Below are positions 17,821 to 26,460 of a DNA stretch of 64,000 nucleotides, piece by piece. The stretch comes from Hymenobacter mellowenesis (GTDB taxonomy: Bacteria > Bacteroidota > Bacteroidia > Cytophagales > Hymenobacteraceae), in NCBI RefSeq assembly GCF_030581005.1, contig NZ_JAUQSX010000006.1, positions 124,001 to 188,000 of the forward strand, written 5' to 3'. The stretch's first letter is position 1; each line of letters begins with the position of its first letter. Below the pieces are notes generated by a model. That model was not told where the DNA came from and did no database searches. It saw only the letters and a program-made list of their open reading frames with translations. Made by a program: the position numbers and the translations under genes.

Positions 17821-18645
17821 ATGACTGACGAAACTCCCGATACGACTACGAACCAGCCGCCCCTGCGCCCCGAGGCCGAGGTACTGGCCGAAGCTCGCCG
17901 CCGCTCGCGCCGCTCCTTTATCGGCCTGGGCCTGGCCGGGCTGGCGGGCTTTGGGGGCTGGCGCTGGCTGTTTTCCGAGCCCAATGATGAGGGCATACCG
18001 CACCGTGTGCGCAAGGTGCTTGATGCCAACGCCCAGCTCAGCCACGCCTATTACAAGCAGACGCGGCTGGCGCCCGAGTTCGCCCGCAGTCGTGCCCGCA
18101 CCCCGCGCAAAAACGGCACCTACGGCCTTAAAAGCGAGCTGGACCCGGCCACCTGGCGCATGCGCGTGCAAAGCTACGGCTCCGACACAACCCAGGAATT
18201 CACCTTGGCCGACATTCAGGCGCTGCCCAAAGTGCAAATAGTGACGGAGCTTAAGTGCATTGAAGGCTGGAGCGTCATCGTGCATTGGGCCGGCGCCCGG
18301 TTGTCCGATTTCCTGGCCAAATACCCCTTGGCTACTCGTAGCGGCCGCCCCGCTGACCCACTCAACCCGCCGGCCGACCTGGCGCCCTACGCCGCCGTCG
18401 ATACGCCCGACGGGAAATACTACGTCGGCCTCGACATGGACACCGTGCTGCACTCCCAAACGCTGCTGTGCTACGAGATGAACGGCAAACCGCTTACGCC
18501 CGAGCATGGCGCCCCGCTCCGCCTCGTCACACCCCTCAAATACGGCATTAAGCACATTAAACGCATCGGCACCATCGCCTTTGTCGATACTCAGCCGAAA
18601 GACTACTGGGCCGAAATGGGCTACGACTGGGATTCGGGGCACTAA
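17821..18645 (+). CDS. Molybdopterin-dependent oxidoreductase, TAT-exported (sulfite oxidase fold)
   Basis: 274 residues. The N terminus carries a twin-arginine signal SRRSFIGLGLAGLAG at about residues 29-43. The conserved TELKCIEGW contains the Cys that binds molybdenum in the sulfite-oxidase/YedY (MsrP) family, and HGAPLRLVTPLKYGIKHIK (near residues 226-244) is the matching cofactor-binding segment. The catalytic subunit would work in the periplasm with the cytochrome b subunit encoded 11 bp upstream. The substrate is not predictable; sulfite, sulfoxide or another oxo compound is possible. Confidence 0.88.
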   Translation: MTDETPDTTTNQPPLRPEAEVLAEARRRSRRSFIGLGLAGLAGFGGWRWLFSEPNDEGIPHRVRKVLDANAQLSHAYYKQTRLAPEFARSRARTPRKNGTYGLKSELDPATWRMRVQSYGSDTTQEFTLADIQALPKVQIVTELKCIEGWSVIVHWAGARLSDFLAKYPLATRSGRPADPLNPPADLAPYAAVDTPDGKYYVGLDMDTVLHSQTLLCYEMNGKPLTPEHGAPLRLVTPLKYGIKHIKRIGTIAFVDTQPKDYWAEMGYDWDSGH

Positions 18646-18677
18646 CGCCTGCGGCTCAATGAGGGATTTAAATAAAA

Positions 18678-18768
18678 CGTCATGCTGAGCGTAGCCGAAG
18701 CACCTCTGCCACACAAGTAATTCATTTACTATTGTGGCAGAGATGCTTCGGCTACGCTCAGCACGACG
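18678..18768. repeat. Long intergenic inverted repeat
   Basis: Arms 18678-18713 and 18733-18768 (36 bp) are reverse complements with two mismatches around a 19-bp loop. It lies between the convergent oxidoreductase and 102-aa genes and could act as a bidirectional terminator. The arm theme CATGCTGAGCGTAGCCGAAG is related to the repeat at 20254-20351. Confidence 0.88.
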
Positions 18769-18797
18769 TTCTTCAGGTAAAGCTTAAACCTAATTCC

Positions 18798-19106
18798 TTA
18801 ATGAATAACACGCAGCTCGTACCGCTCCTGGGCGCCGTTGAGCGCGGGCACGAGCCAGGCGCCTACACGGCTGGGCCCGTAGCCGAGATTAACTTTGAGC
18901 CATTCGTCGCGGGTGGGCAGTAGGGCGATAATTTCCTCTTCCAAGCGAGCTAAATCGGCTTGTAGGCCGGCTACATCCTGGGTGGCTTCGCCATTTTGAT
19001 GCGCTACTTCGGCGCGGTTGAGTGCCTTTTGGGCTTCCAGGTAAGCGTCTACTTTTTGTTCCAGCGGAACGAGTGCAGGGTCCAGGTAATCGAGGTTGGA
19101 GGCCAT
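18798..19106 (-). CDS. Conserved hypothetical protein, helical
   Basis: 102 residues. Residues 15-65 are strongly helical with a heptad-like pattern and many acidic residues (VDAYLEAQKALNRAEVAHQ, then LQADLARLEEEIIALLP), followed by a short mixed C terminus. No catalytic motif or membrane segment. It sits upstream of a hairpin at its 3' end. I do not recognise the family; the coding call rests on its codon use and clean boundaries. Confidence 0.65.
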   Translation of the reverse strand: MASNLDYLDPALVPLEQKVDAYLEAQKALNRAEVAHQNGEATQDVAGLQADLARLEEEIIALLPTRDEWLKVNLGYGPSRVGAWLVPALNGAQERYELRVIH

Positions 19107-19185
19107 GAGTGGGTAAGCTAAGCGGAATGATTTGATGGCAAAACGGGGCGACTGACTAAAAAGATGCGGGCCGGAGCGGAAGAGG

Positions 19186-19359
19186 TCAGGCGGCCGGTAC
19201 AGCCGGGCTACTGGCCGGGCGGTTGCGCTGGCACTTCTCGCCGCAATATTTTACGTCGTCCCAGTTGGCGCGCCATTTTTTGCGGTACTCGAATGGGCGG
19301 CCGCAGGTGACGCAGATTTTGGTGGGCAACTGGCCTTTACGAAGTTTGGCAGGGAGCAT
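19186..19359 (-). CDS. DUF2256 small zinc-ribbon-like protein
   Basis: 57 residues, found by translating the minus strand from the ATG at 19357-19359 to the TGA at 19186-19188. It contains LPTKICVTCGRPFEYRKKW, then WDDVKYCGEKC: two Cys pairs separated by a basic, Trp-rich segment. This is the pattern of the DUF2256 family, small proteins often near photolyase or cryptochrome genes. Here it stands alone, 80 bp upstream of the 102-aa gene on the same strand. Zinc binding is inferred from the Cys pattern. Confidence 0.85.
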   Translation of the reverse strand: MLPAKLRKGQLPTKICVTCGRPFEYRKKWRANWDDVKYCGEKCQRNRPASSPAVPAA

Positions 19360-19496
19360 GGGCAGCGAAAAATAGACGAGCTACCAGGCAAACGGCCGGC
19401 GCCCCCGCGAAGTTTTGGGTACTTTTCGGCTTAAACGCCGTAAGTGGCCCCGGCCGTCGCTCCGGCGCCGTGTCGCTTGTTCGGCCCCCCTTCTTT

Positions 19497-20231
19497 ATGA
19501 CCAATACCTCCGCTCCCGACGTCCTGGGCCAGGCCCTGCTCGACTACCACCACGGCCACGACCAAGCTGCTACTGTCACGGTGCATTGTAGCGCGGCCGA
19601 CGACGAGCCGCTGCCCGCCGCCTACTTCTTCCGCACCGTGCTGCAAATGCCCGAGCTGGAGCGCCAGTCCCTCGACGAAAGCCGGGGCCGCGTGCTCGAC
19701 CTCGGCGCCGGCGCCGGCTGCCACAGCCTGGAACTGCAAAGCCGGGGCTTCGAGGTGAAAGCCGTGGACGTGTCGGCCGGCGCTGTGCAGGTGATGTCGG
19801 AGCGCGGGGTGCAAAATGTAGCGCGCCACGACTTATTCAGCGCCAGGCCCGCTGCCGAGCTGCCCTACGACACCATTCTGCTACTCATGAATGGCCTCGG
19901 CCTCACCGGCACGCTCGAAGGCCTCGACAAATTCCTGGCGCACGCCCGCACGTTGCTGGCGCCCGGCGGCCAGATTCTGGCTACGTCCTCCGATATCCGC
20001 TACCTCTACGAAGACGAAGATGGTGCCCTGCGCATCAACCTCAACGGCCCATATTACGGCGAAGTAGTGTACCGCCTGACCTACAAAGGCCACGACGGCG
20101 AACCCTTCCCCTGGCTTTTCATTGATGCCGCCCTGCTCAACGACGCCGCCGAAGCCGCCGGCTACACCGCCGATTTCATTGGCGAAGACGACAACGAACA
20201 ATATCTCGTACGCCTAACAATTTCAAATTAA
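19497..20231 (+). CDS. Class I SAM-dependent methyltransferase
   Basis: 244 residues from the ATG at 19497. Motif I is VLDLGAGAGCHSLELQ at about residues 66-81, followed by VKAVDVSAGAVQVM (acidic residue binding the ribose of SAM), and a DTILLLMNGLGLTG segment that is motif IV-like. The later part contains LLAPGGQILATSSD, the usual post-motif III. Small-molecule methylation is likely, but the substrate is unknown. A downstream inverted repeat separates it from the thioesterase gene. Confidence 0.88.
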   Translation: MTNTSAPDVLGQALLDYHHGHDQAATVTVHCSAADDEPLPAAYFFRTVLQMPELERQSLDESRGRVLDLGAGAGCHSLELQSRGFEVKAVDVSAGAVQVMSERGVQNVARHDLFSARPAAELPYDTILLLMNGLGLTGTLEGLDKFLAHARTLLAPGGQILATSSDIRYLYEDEDGALRINLNGPYYGEVVYRLTYKGHDGEPFPWLFIDAALLNDAAEAAGYTADFIGEDDNEQYLVRLTISN

Positions 20232-20253
20232 GGAGGAAAGGAGCACCTAACCC

Positions 20254-20351
20254 GTCATGCCGAGCGCAGCCGAGGCCTCTCGCGTGGGGTAATAATCCAA
20301 TCGAAAGAACTACATCGGCCCGCGAGATGCCTCGGTTGCGTTCGGCATGAC
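20254..20351. repeat. Long intergenic inverted repeat
   Basis: Arms 20254-20284 and 20321-20351 (31 bp) pair as reverse complements with three mismatches around a 36-bp loop. Arm theme: GTCATGCCGAGCGCAGCCG. It lies between two co-directional genes. Confidence 0.87.
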
Positions 20352-20378
20352 CATTTCATTTTCATTATTCATTAAAAC

Positions 20379-20807
20379 ATGACCAACGAAGTCACTTACC
20401 GTACCCGCTGGGCCGATATGGACCCCAACGGCCACATGCGCCACTCCGCCTACGCCGATTTTGCTGCCGACCAGCGCGTGGTACTCCTGGCCCAGTGGGG
20501 CTTCGATGTGAAACGCTTTGCTGAGTTGCGGCTCGGCCCCATCCTTTTTCGGGAGGAAACCAAGTACCTGAAAGAAGTGAACATCGGCGAAGAAATTCGC
20601 GTCAACGGCCACCTCGCTTCTGCTAGCGCAGATGGCTCGCGCTGGACCATTGTGCATACCATTTTCAAAGCCGATGGCCGGGTAGCTGCCACCGTCACCG
20701 TCGATGGCGCCTGGCTCGACCTCGACCGCCGCAAGCTCACCGTGCCGCCCGCCGAGCTGGCCGCGGCCTTTGGCTCGATGCCGGTGTACGAAGCCCCAAC
20801 CAAGTAG
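20379..20807 (+). CDS. Hotdog-fold acyl-CoA thioesterase (4HBT)
   Basis: 142 residues, the normal size of a single hotdog domain. The N terminus TYRTRWADMDPNGHMRHSAY carries the conserved Asp and Asn-Gly-His-Met of the 4-hydroxybenzoyl-CoA/YbgC thioesterase group, followed by the long hotdog helix (YADFAADQRVVLLAQWGF). The family hydrolyses acyl-CoA thioesters in the cytoplasm. Flanked by hairpins on both sides, so probably transcribed alone. Confidence 0.88.
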   Translation: MTNEVTYRTRWADMDPNGHMRHSAYADFAADQRVVLLAQWGFDVKRFAELRLGPILFREETKYLKEVNIGEEIRVNGHLASASADGSRWTIVHTIFKADGRVAATVTVDGAWLDLDRRKLTVPPAELAAAFGSMPVYEAPTK

Positions 20808-20816
20808 CGCCGCATG

Positions 20817-20903
20817 GCACGAGTACCCCGAAGCTCCTGCTTCGGCCCGAGCGAACACCAGTTGTTCAAGCGGGCCGAAGCGGGAGCTTCGGGGTACTCG
20901 TGC
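20817..20903. repeat. Long intergenic inverted repeat between convergent genes
   Basis: Arms 20817-20849 and 20871-20903 (33 bp) are reverse complements with a single mismatch around a 21-bp loop. It fills the space between the thioesterase stop and the DinB stop, consistent with a bidirectional terminator. Confidence 0.9.
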
Positions 20904-20904
20904 T

Positions 20905-21483
20905 TTAGGCCTGCGCGTCGGCCGTTGCCCGCACGGTGGCACCTGGCCGCAACACCTTCGTAATGCGCCCCAACTGCTGCTGGTGGTGTAGCAGGTGGTC
21001 GAGCAGAAAGTCCATCACCTGATAAATAGTGATACGTCCCGACCGGGGGTGCGGAAAAATGGCCCGGTTCAGGTGCCGGCCCGGAAACTCGTTCAGCACG
21101 CGCTCAAGCTGGCGGCGGGTGGTGTCCCAGGTTTGGCGCAGCTCAGGCAGGCTGGGTAGGTTGCCGGCGTCGGTGAGCGTAGCTACGCCGCGCGGGGCCT
21201 TATACTTGAAGCCCGGGAGGCGCAGCAACAGCCGCACCAGGCGGGCGCGCAGCCGCGTCAGCAAGCCCACTTTGGGCAGCATTTCCTCGGAATTCATCTT
21301 CTTCTGGATGTACTGAACGATGTTGCCCTCAATGAATAACAAGTGGTGAACCACCTGATTGGCCGACCAGCTTCCCGGTGCAGGCGCCTTGCCGCTGTCC
21401 GGTCCCAGCGCTTCGGCCGACGCCAGCAGGCGCTCGGTGGCGCGTTCCAGCTGTTCAAGTTTGAGGTGCAGGCGGTGGTTCAT
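20905..21483 (-). CDS. DinB-like four-helix protein
   Basis: 192 residues. The four-helix pattern with SWSANQVVHHLLFIEGNI (first His of the metal site), and near the C terminus VMDFLLDHLLHHQQQLGRI (remaining His residues), matches DinB/YfiT-type metal-binding hydrolase or bacillithiol-transferase-like proteins. The family is cytoplasmic and often of unknown substrate. It converges on the thioesterase gene. Confidence 0.85.
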   Translation of the reverse strand: MNHRLHLKLEQLERATERLLASAEALGPDSGKAPAPGSWSANQVVHHLLFIEGNIVQYIQKKMNSEEMLPKVGLLTRLRARLVRLLLRLPGFKYKAPRGVATLTDAGNLPSLPELRQTWDTTRRQLERVLNEFPGRHLNRAIFPHPRSGRITIYQVMDFLLDHLLHHQQQLGRITKVLRPGATVRATADAQA

Positions 21484-21579
21484 GGCGGTGGGAATTGGAA
21501 TTGGTGGGAGTGCGGAAAAGGTACGTCAACTTTCGAAATAGGTACGGGCGCTAGCCATTTACCAAAAGCTGGCGGTCAA

Positions 21580-21664
21580 TAGCGCGGACTTTGTAGTCCG
21601 CGTCCCCGGCGGAAATCCTAACGATTTTCACGGTACCGACCCGCGGACTACAGCGTCCGCGCTA
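21580..21664. repeat. Long intergenic inverted repeat
   Basis: Arms 21580-21602 and 21642-21664 (23 bp) pair with two mismatches. The arm TAGCGCGGACT is related to the repeat at 9568-9673. It lies downstream of pdhB and upstream of the DinB gene. Confidence 0.82.
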
Positions 21665-21683
21665 CAGTCTCGACTAGCAAAAG

Positions 21684-21717
21684 AAAAAGCCCTGCTGGCA
21701 ATACCAGCAGGGCTTTT
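21684..21717. terminator. Rho-independent terminator of pdhB
   Basis: AAAAAGCCCTGCTGG, a short loop and CCAGCAGGGCTTTT form a near-perfect stem 22 bp beyond the pdhB stop on the minus strand. Confidence 0.88.
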
Positions 21718-21738
21718 CGCAGGGTGCTAGGGACAAAA

Positions 21739-22722
21739 TTAAGCCTTGGCGTAGGTTACTTCTTTCACGGCCTTCACCACACGGGCCACGTTGGGCAGCG
21801 AGGCTTCGATGAGCGTGGGGGCGTAGGGCAGGGGCACGTCGGCGCAGGTGATGCGGATAACCGGGGCATCGAGGTGGTCGAAGGCGCGGCGCTGCACGAT
21901 GTAGGCCAGCTCACTCGAAATGCTGGCCAGCGGCCAGGCTTCCTCAATCACCACCATGCGGTTGGTTTTCTTCACCGAAGCAACCAACGTGTCGTAGTCT
22001 ATCGGACGCACCGAACGCAGGTCAATTACTTCGGCCTCAATGCCTTCCTTGGCCAACTCGTCGGCGGCGGCATAAGCAATTTTCATCATTTTGCCGAAGC
22101 TCACCAAGGTCACATGCTTGCCCTGGCGCACGATGTTGGCTTTGCCGATTTCAAGTATGTACTCCTCCTCGGGCACTTCGCCCTTGTCGCCGTACATCAG
22201 CTCCGATTCCATGAAGATGACGGGGTCGGGGTCGCGGATGGCGGCTTTCAGCAGGCCCTTGGCGTCGTAGGGGTTCGAGGGAACCACTACTTTCAGGCCG
22301 GGCGTGTTGGCGTACCAGTTTTCGAAGTTCTGCGAGTGCTGGCTGCTGAGCATGCCGGCGTTGCCCGTCGGGCCGCGGAATACGATGGGGCAGGAGTACT
22401 GCCCGCCCGACATCGAATACAGCTTGGCGGCCGAGTTAATCACCTGGTCGATAGCCACCAACGAGAAGTTGAAGGTCATGAACTCAATGATGGGAATCAA
22501 CCCGTTGGCGGCGGCGCCCACGCCGATGCCGGCAAAACCCAGCTCGGCAATCGGGGTATCAATCACCCGCTCCGGCCCGAACTCGTCGAGCATGCCTTGG
22601 CTCACTTTGTAGGCACCGTTGTACTGGGCCACTTCTTCGCCCATGAGGAACACCCGCGGGTCGCGGCGCATTTCCTCGGACAGGGCCTCGCGCAAGGCCT
22701 CACGAAATTGAATTTGACGCAT
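21739..22722 (-). CDS. pdhB: Pyruvate dehydrogenase E1 component subunit beta
   Basis: 327 residues, the usual length. It has the E1-beta pyrimidine-domain features FREALREALSEEM, GEEVAQYNGAYKV (the Glu that activates thiamine diphosphate), RVIDTPIAELGFAG, and the C-terminal transketolase domain ending in VPLPYAPTLIEASLP. It works with the E1 alpha chain to decarboxylate pyruvate in the cytoplasm. The alpha gene is not next to it in this window. A hairpin terminator follows the stop. Confidence 0.96.
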   Translation of the reverse strand: MRQIQFREALREALSEEMRRDPRVFLMGEEVAQYNGAYKVSQGMLDEFGPERVIDTPIAELGFAGIGVGAAANGLIPIIEFMTFNFSLVAIDQVINSAAKLYSMSGGQYSCPIVFRGPTGNAGMLSSQHSQNFENWYANTPGLKVVVPSNPYDAKGLLKAAIRDPDPVIFMESELMYGDKGEVPEEEYILEIGKANIVRQGKHVTLVSFGKMMKIAYAAADELAKEGIEAEVIDLRSVRPIDYDTLVASVKKTNRMVVIEEAWPLASISSELAYIVQRRAFDHLDAPVIRITCADVPLPYAPTLIEASLPNVARVVKAVKEVTYAKA

Positions 22723-22805
22723 GGTTTTCTTTAGGGTAAAGCCGGTTTTCAGCCGTTTGGCAAAGCTACGACAGGCGGGGGCGTCGGGCCAAAGCTAATT
22801 CGGGC

Positions 22806-24617
22806 TTACTTTAAGGCTTCCCGGAATACCTTGCCCTGCGCGTAGTCCTGAAACTCCAGGTCCTCGACGGCGCGCTGGGCGTAGCTGCGGTCCAGCGCAA
22901 TGGCTTGCTTGAGTAGCTGGCCCATCTGGGCTTCGTTCTTCTGGCGGGCGGCCACCACGGCCATGCCGTAGACGGGTGCGGCGGCGGTGGGGCGCAGGGC
23001 CTGGGCCAGGCGGTACTGCTCCAAGGCCAGGTCGTAGCCCTCGCGACCCACCAGAATCAGGCCTTTGTTGAGGGCGTTTTGGTAGGAGGGACCGGCGTAT
23101 TGCAGGTTGCGCAGGGCTTCATCGGGCTGGCCTACTTCGATTTCCAGCGCGGCGCGGTCGGAGAAAATCTTGCGCAGCAGCGGGCGCGGGCCACCCAGCT
23201 TGATGGCGTAGTCGTAGTTCTGCAGGGCTTCGAGGCGGTCGCCGGCGCGGTGGTAGGCCGTGGCGGCGTGGTAGAAGAACTCGGCCGTGGGGTTGCGGTG
23301 GGCGGCCAGGGTGAAGTTGACGGCGGCGCGGTGGTAATAGGCTTTCTGGGTTTTGACGGTAGGCTCTTTCTCGCCGCGCTGCAGCAGCACCACACCCAGG
23401 TTGTGAAAGGCTTCCCAACTGTTGGGGTTGTTGGCGGCGGCCACTTCGTAGATGCGCTGTTTTTCGGCCAGCAGCGGCGTGAGCGTGGCAGAATAGCGCA
23501 ACTCCTCGGGCGTGAGGGCGTCGGCTTCTATTTGCTTTTCGACAATCTTTTTCGATAGCAGGTACACCTCTGAATCGTAGCGCTTGGGGGCCGTGTAGGT
23601 CACAGCCACGGTGCCGAAGCGCAACACGGGGTAGATGTAATCTTCGATGTAATCGAAATACGTGAGCTTGTGCAGCGCCTTTTCTTTCTGCTCAAACGTG
23701 CCGCGCGTGTCGTTGATGATGGAAACCACCGAATCTATCTGGTCGGGCTTGAGGGCCGAGGACGTGACCTTGCTCAGGAAGGTGTCCCACTTGCGCACGT
23801 AGGCCAGGGTGTCGTAGCGAATGGCCTCGTTCTTATTGAGATACGAGAAGGTTTTCACGCGCTGCTTGTAGTAATAGAGCAGCATGCGGACGCGCTTGCT
23901 GGCCAGGGCGCGGTTGTGCGCGTCGGTCGAGTCGGGCGAGTGGCCGGCGATGATGAGGACTTGCTTGGTGTGCTGGTTGGCATCGATGAGGTCCTCCAGC
24001 GCCTGCACGTTCGTGCCCAGGTAGCCGCGGATAAACCACTTATCCTCATCGAAATAGAAGGGCAGCACCCGGGTGCCGCTCATGGTATTGTTGGCGCGCT
24101 CGGGCAGCAGCGTCAGCACAGTGTCTTCGCGGGTGACGAGGCGGGCGGGGTCGGCGATGCCGCGGGCCACCAGCACGTCGGCGTCGGCGCGCAGCACTTT
24201 GCCGTTTTTTTTCAGCTCGCGCACTTGGGCGTGGGCCAGCAGCTCGCCGGGGTTGCGGCCAGGCGTGTTGGGGATGCTGAATTTTTGGGTGGCGATGAGC
24301 TGGCCTTTGTGCTCGTCGTCGTACACGTAATTGCCCGACGTGAAGGTGAGGCGGCCCAGCGTGTCTTCGCGCAAGCCGTGCTCGTAGCGGTAGCGCAGCA
24401 GCAACTCGTAAGCGACGCCTTTGTGCAGGTGGCTGGCTGGCACCCGGGCGATTACCTCGAACGGGACGGCCTCGCCCGAAGCCAGCAGCGGGGTGGGCCG
24501 GGCCACCACGGTGCGGCCGGCTTCGGCCTGCTTCAGCACCCGCGGCAGGGCGCAAGCCGACAATAACAGCGTGGTTGTCAGCAGCCCGTGGGCCACTGGC
24601 CGCAAAAAATAATTCAT
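22806..24617 (-). CDS. TPR-containing lipoprotein, OmpA-like domain possible
   Basis: 603 residues from the ATG at 24615-24617, giving a lipoprotein signal LLTTTLLLSACALP with the lipobox Cys near residue 23. The N-terminal half is mostly beta. LIIAGHSPDSTDAHNRALASKR around residues 225-245 resembles the peptidoglycan-binding loop of OmpA-like domains. The C-terminal half contains tetratricopeptide-like repeats (AFHNLGVVLLQRG, EFFYHAATAYHRAGDRLEA, APVYGMAVVAARQ). An outer-membrane or periplasmic structural role is likely. The ATG is 189 bp after the pdhB start region, in the same direction. Confidence 0.78.
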   Translation of the reverse strand: MNYFLRPVAHGLLTTTLLLSACALPRVLKQAEAGRTVVARPTPLLASGEAVPFEVIARVPASHLHKGVAYELLLRYRYEHGLREDTLGRLTFTSGNYVYDDEHKGQLIATQKFSIPNTPGRNPGELLAHAQVRELKKNGKVLRADADVLVARGIADPARLVTREDTVLTLLPERANNTMSGTRVLPFYFDEDKWFIRGYLGTNVQALEDLIDANQHTKQVLIIAGHSPDSTDAHNRALASKRVRMLLYYYKQRVKTFSYLNKNEAIRYDTLAYVRKWDTFLSKVTSSALKPDQIDSVVSIINDTRGTFEQKEKALHKLTYFDYIEDYIYPVLRFGTVAVTYTAPKRYDSEVYLLSKKIVEKQIEADALTPEELRYSATLTPLLAEKQRIYEVAAANNPNSWEAFHNLGVVLLQRGEKEPTVKTQKAYYHRAAVNFTLAAHRNPTAEFFYHAATAYHRAGDRLEALQNYDYAIKLGGPRPLLRKIFSDRAALEIEVGQPDEALRNLQYAGPSYQNALNKGLILVGREGYDLALEQYRLAQALRPTAAAPVYGMAVVAARQKNEAQMGQLLKQAIALDRSYAQRAVEDLEFQDYAQGKVFREALK

Positions 24618-24779
24618 CAAATTATGCAACAACGGAAAACGAAAGTCTGCCCTTTCAACGTACAAGGCGCTCAATTAGTCGAGCCCGGGCCGGCGAAATT
24701 ACGCGGTCGAGCTTGCCCTCGGCCCGCCAACGCCTTATCTTAGCCCAGACAATCTGTATTTCGCCAGCCGCTACCGCCC

Positions 24780-24998
24780 ATGAAACGCTTCACCGACTAC
24801 CTCGAAACGCAGTCTTTTGGTTTGTGTTCGGCCTTGGCCCAAAAGTGGGGGTTCAGCACGCGTAGCGTACGGCTCTCGTTCGTGTACGCCTCGTTTTTCA
24901 CGTTTGGCTCGCCCATCGTGCTCTATTTCGCGGGGGCTTTCTGGATGAACGTGCGCCGGGCCATGCGCCAGCAGCGCAGCACCGTGTGGGATTTGTAG
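24780..24998 (+). CDS. PspC-domain protein
   Basis: 72 residues. The pattern FGLCSALAQKWGFSTRSVRL followed by a hydrophobic stretch (FVYASFFTFGSPIVLYFAG) matches the PspC domain: a short amphipathic start, then one or two membrane passes. The usual GVCGGL-type start is replaced by FGLCSAL. Probably a small inner-membrane stress-related protein. It faces a minus-strand gene that ends 6 bp later. Confidence 0.78.
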   Translation: MKRFTDYLETQSFGLCSALAQKWGFSTRSVRLSFVYASFFTFGSPIVLYFAGAFWMNVRRAMRQQRSTVWDL

Positions 24999-25004
24999 TC
25001 TATT

Positions 25005-25952
25005 TTATCTCTTGTTTATCTCTTGACGCTCTGAGGGTTGGCGTTGCCACAGCACTTTGCCGCGCCTCAAGTCGATGCAATAAATAATGGGCCAGGTATC
25101 CTGGAAAGGAGCACAAGAACGCACCTCGTTGTGCACGACGGTGACGTAGAGCCGTCGGCCGGGTGCCATGCTTACCAATGGAGCCGTGAGGTCGATGTAG
25201 CCATCCAACGTCAGTTGCCAGTTCGGGCCTTGCACCAGCCAGTTGGCGGGTGGTGTTGGGTTGTTATCCGGCTGGGCTGGGGCGGCAGGCCGCAAGTAAG
25301 CGGCATCGCCGAGCAGCAGAATGCGGTCGGGCCCAGCTAAAGTGAAAGTTGGCACGGTGGGCTTGAGATAGGGAAACCGCTGGTCGAGTAGCCGGCGCGG
25401 AAACGGATTGCGCACGAAGCCCGGCGGGAGGCTGGCCCGTTGGCCTACGTCGCGGGCTTGCCAACTCAGGATGGGGCGGCCCGTAACGGGCATCATCGGG
25501 TCCCAGACAATTTCCAGTTTGGTGAGCCGCCGGGCCTGGTTCCAGCCGCCTCGGTAGCCGAGGTCGATGGCGCGCCAGGTCAGGGCCGAAAGGTAGGCCT
25601 CGTGCAGGCCGCCGACAGTGTCAGGTGTCAGCAGGGGTTGGCTGCGGCCCAAGGCGGTATCGGGATGCCAGGTGTAGTGGTATTTCCATTCGGGCCATAG
25701 CAGGTGGCGCACGGAGTCGTGGCGGGTCTGGCCATCTGGGCCCAGGTTCAGTATGTGGAGTTCCAGCTCGTTGCCGGCCCCGTAAGCGTACAGCATGTAG
25801 AACGGGCCCACCTGGGTTTGCATGAGCAGCAGCCCGCCATCATGGGTCACTATCTGCCGGTCAAACAGCCAGTTGTGCGGAACACAGCGCTGCGCGTGCG
25901 TGAGGTGGCTTAGCAGCAGCGGAGCAAGCAATATCCAGCGCAACTGACTCAT
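25005..25952 (-). CDS. Hypothetical secreted protein
   Basis: 315 residues from the ATG at 25950-25952. It has a signal peptide (QLRWILLAPLLLSHLTHAQR) and then a mostly beta, Trp- and Tyr-rich sequence with repeated elements of the kind LLLMQTQVG and ILLLGDAAYLRP, suggesting a beta-rich periplasmic or outer-membrane domain, perhaps an incomplete propeller. I do not recognise the family. The C-terminal RLYVTVVHNEVRSC and KVLWQR look like propeller blades. Confidence 0.7.
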   Translation of the reverse strand: MSQLRWILLAPLLLSHLTHAQRCVPHNWLFDRQIVTHDGGLLLMQTQVGPFYMLYAYGAGNELELHILNLGPDGQTRHDSVRHLLWPEWKYHYTWHPDTALGRSQPLLTPDTVGGLHEAYLSALTWRAIDLGYRGGWNQARRLTKLEIVWDPMMPVTGRPILSWQARDVGQRASLPPGFVRNPFPRRLLDQRFPYLKPTVPTFTLAGPDRILLLGDAAYLRPAAPAQPDNNPTPPANWLVQGPNWQLTLDGYIDLTAPLVSMAPGRRLYVTVVHNEVRSCAPFQDTWPIIYCIDLRRGKVLWQRQPSERQEINKR

Positions 25953-26012
25953 CAGCAAGTGGAAAAATAAAGGAGAAAACAGCAGTGGATAGCCATCCAA
26001 CCAAGATAGCGG

Positions 26013-26324
26013 CTATTCCTCCTTCTTCCCTGGCTCAGCGGCCTTTTCTGGCTCAACGGCCTCCGACGGGACGCTTCCGCCTTCGGCGCGGCGTTCCTTT
26101 TGCAGCTTGGCTTCTTTGCGGCGCCGGCTCTTGTCGTTCTCGGGCTTTTTCTTTTTGACCTTTTTCTTGTCGCGGTGCTTGACGTGTTTGTTGGAGTGCT
26201 CCGCCTTTTTGGTGTGGGAGCGGTTCGCGTGGCCGAAGCGGTGGAAACTCTGCGCGGACGCGGGGCCCAGCGAAATCAAAACCAGCAACACGCTGGCCAG
26301 TAGCAGAAGTAGCGCTTTTTGCAT
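26013..26324 (-). CDS. Small secreted Lys-rich basic protein
   Basis: 103 residues from the ATG at 26322-26324: a clear signal peptide (LLLLLASVLLVLISLGPASA) followed by a very basic and low-complexity mature part with KKKVKKKK and RRRKEAKLQKERR, ending in an acidic Glu/Pro tail. No fold is predicted. Such proteins can bind nucleic acid or anionic polymers, but this is speculation. Confidence 0.65.
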   Translation of the reverse strand: MQKALLLLLASVLLVLISLGPASAQSFHRFGHANRSHTKKAEHSNKHVKHRDKKKVKKKKPENDKSRRRKEAKLQKERRAEGGSVPSEAVEPEKAAEPGKKEE

Positions 26325-26460
26325 CGCAAACAGGAGGGAAGTGGAGTGGCGTTGGTGAAGCCGAGGTGTCAAATATAAATGCGGTTCAGTAGCAAAACGG
26401 CCAGCTTGAGCCGAACCTCAAAACACGACCCTCCTAAAAATCCCTAACTAATACGCCGCC

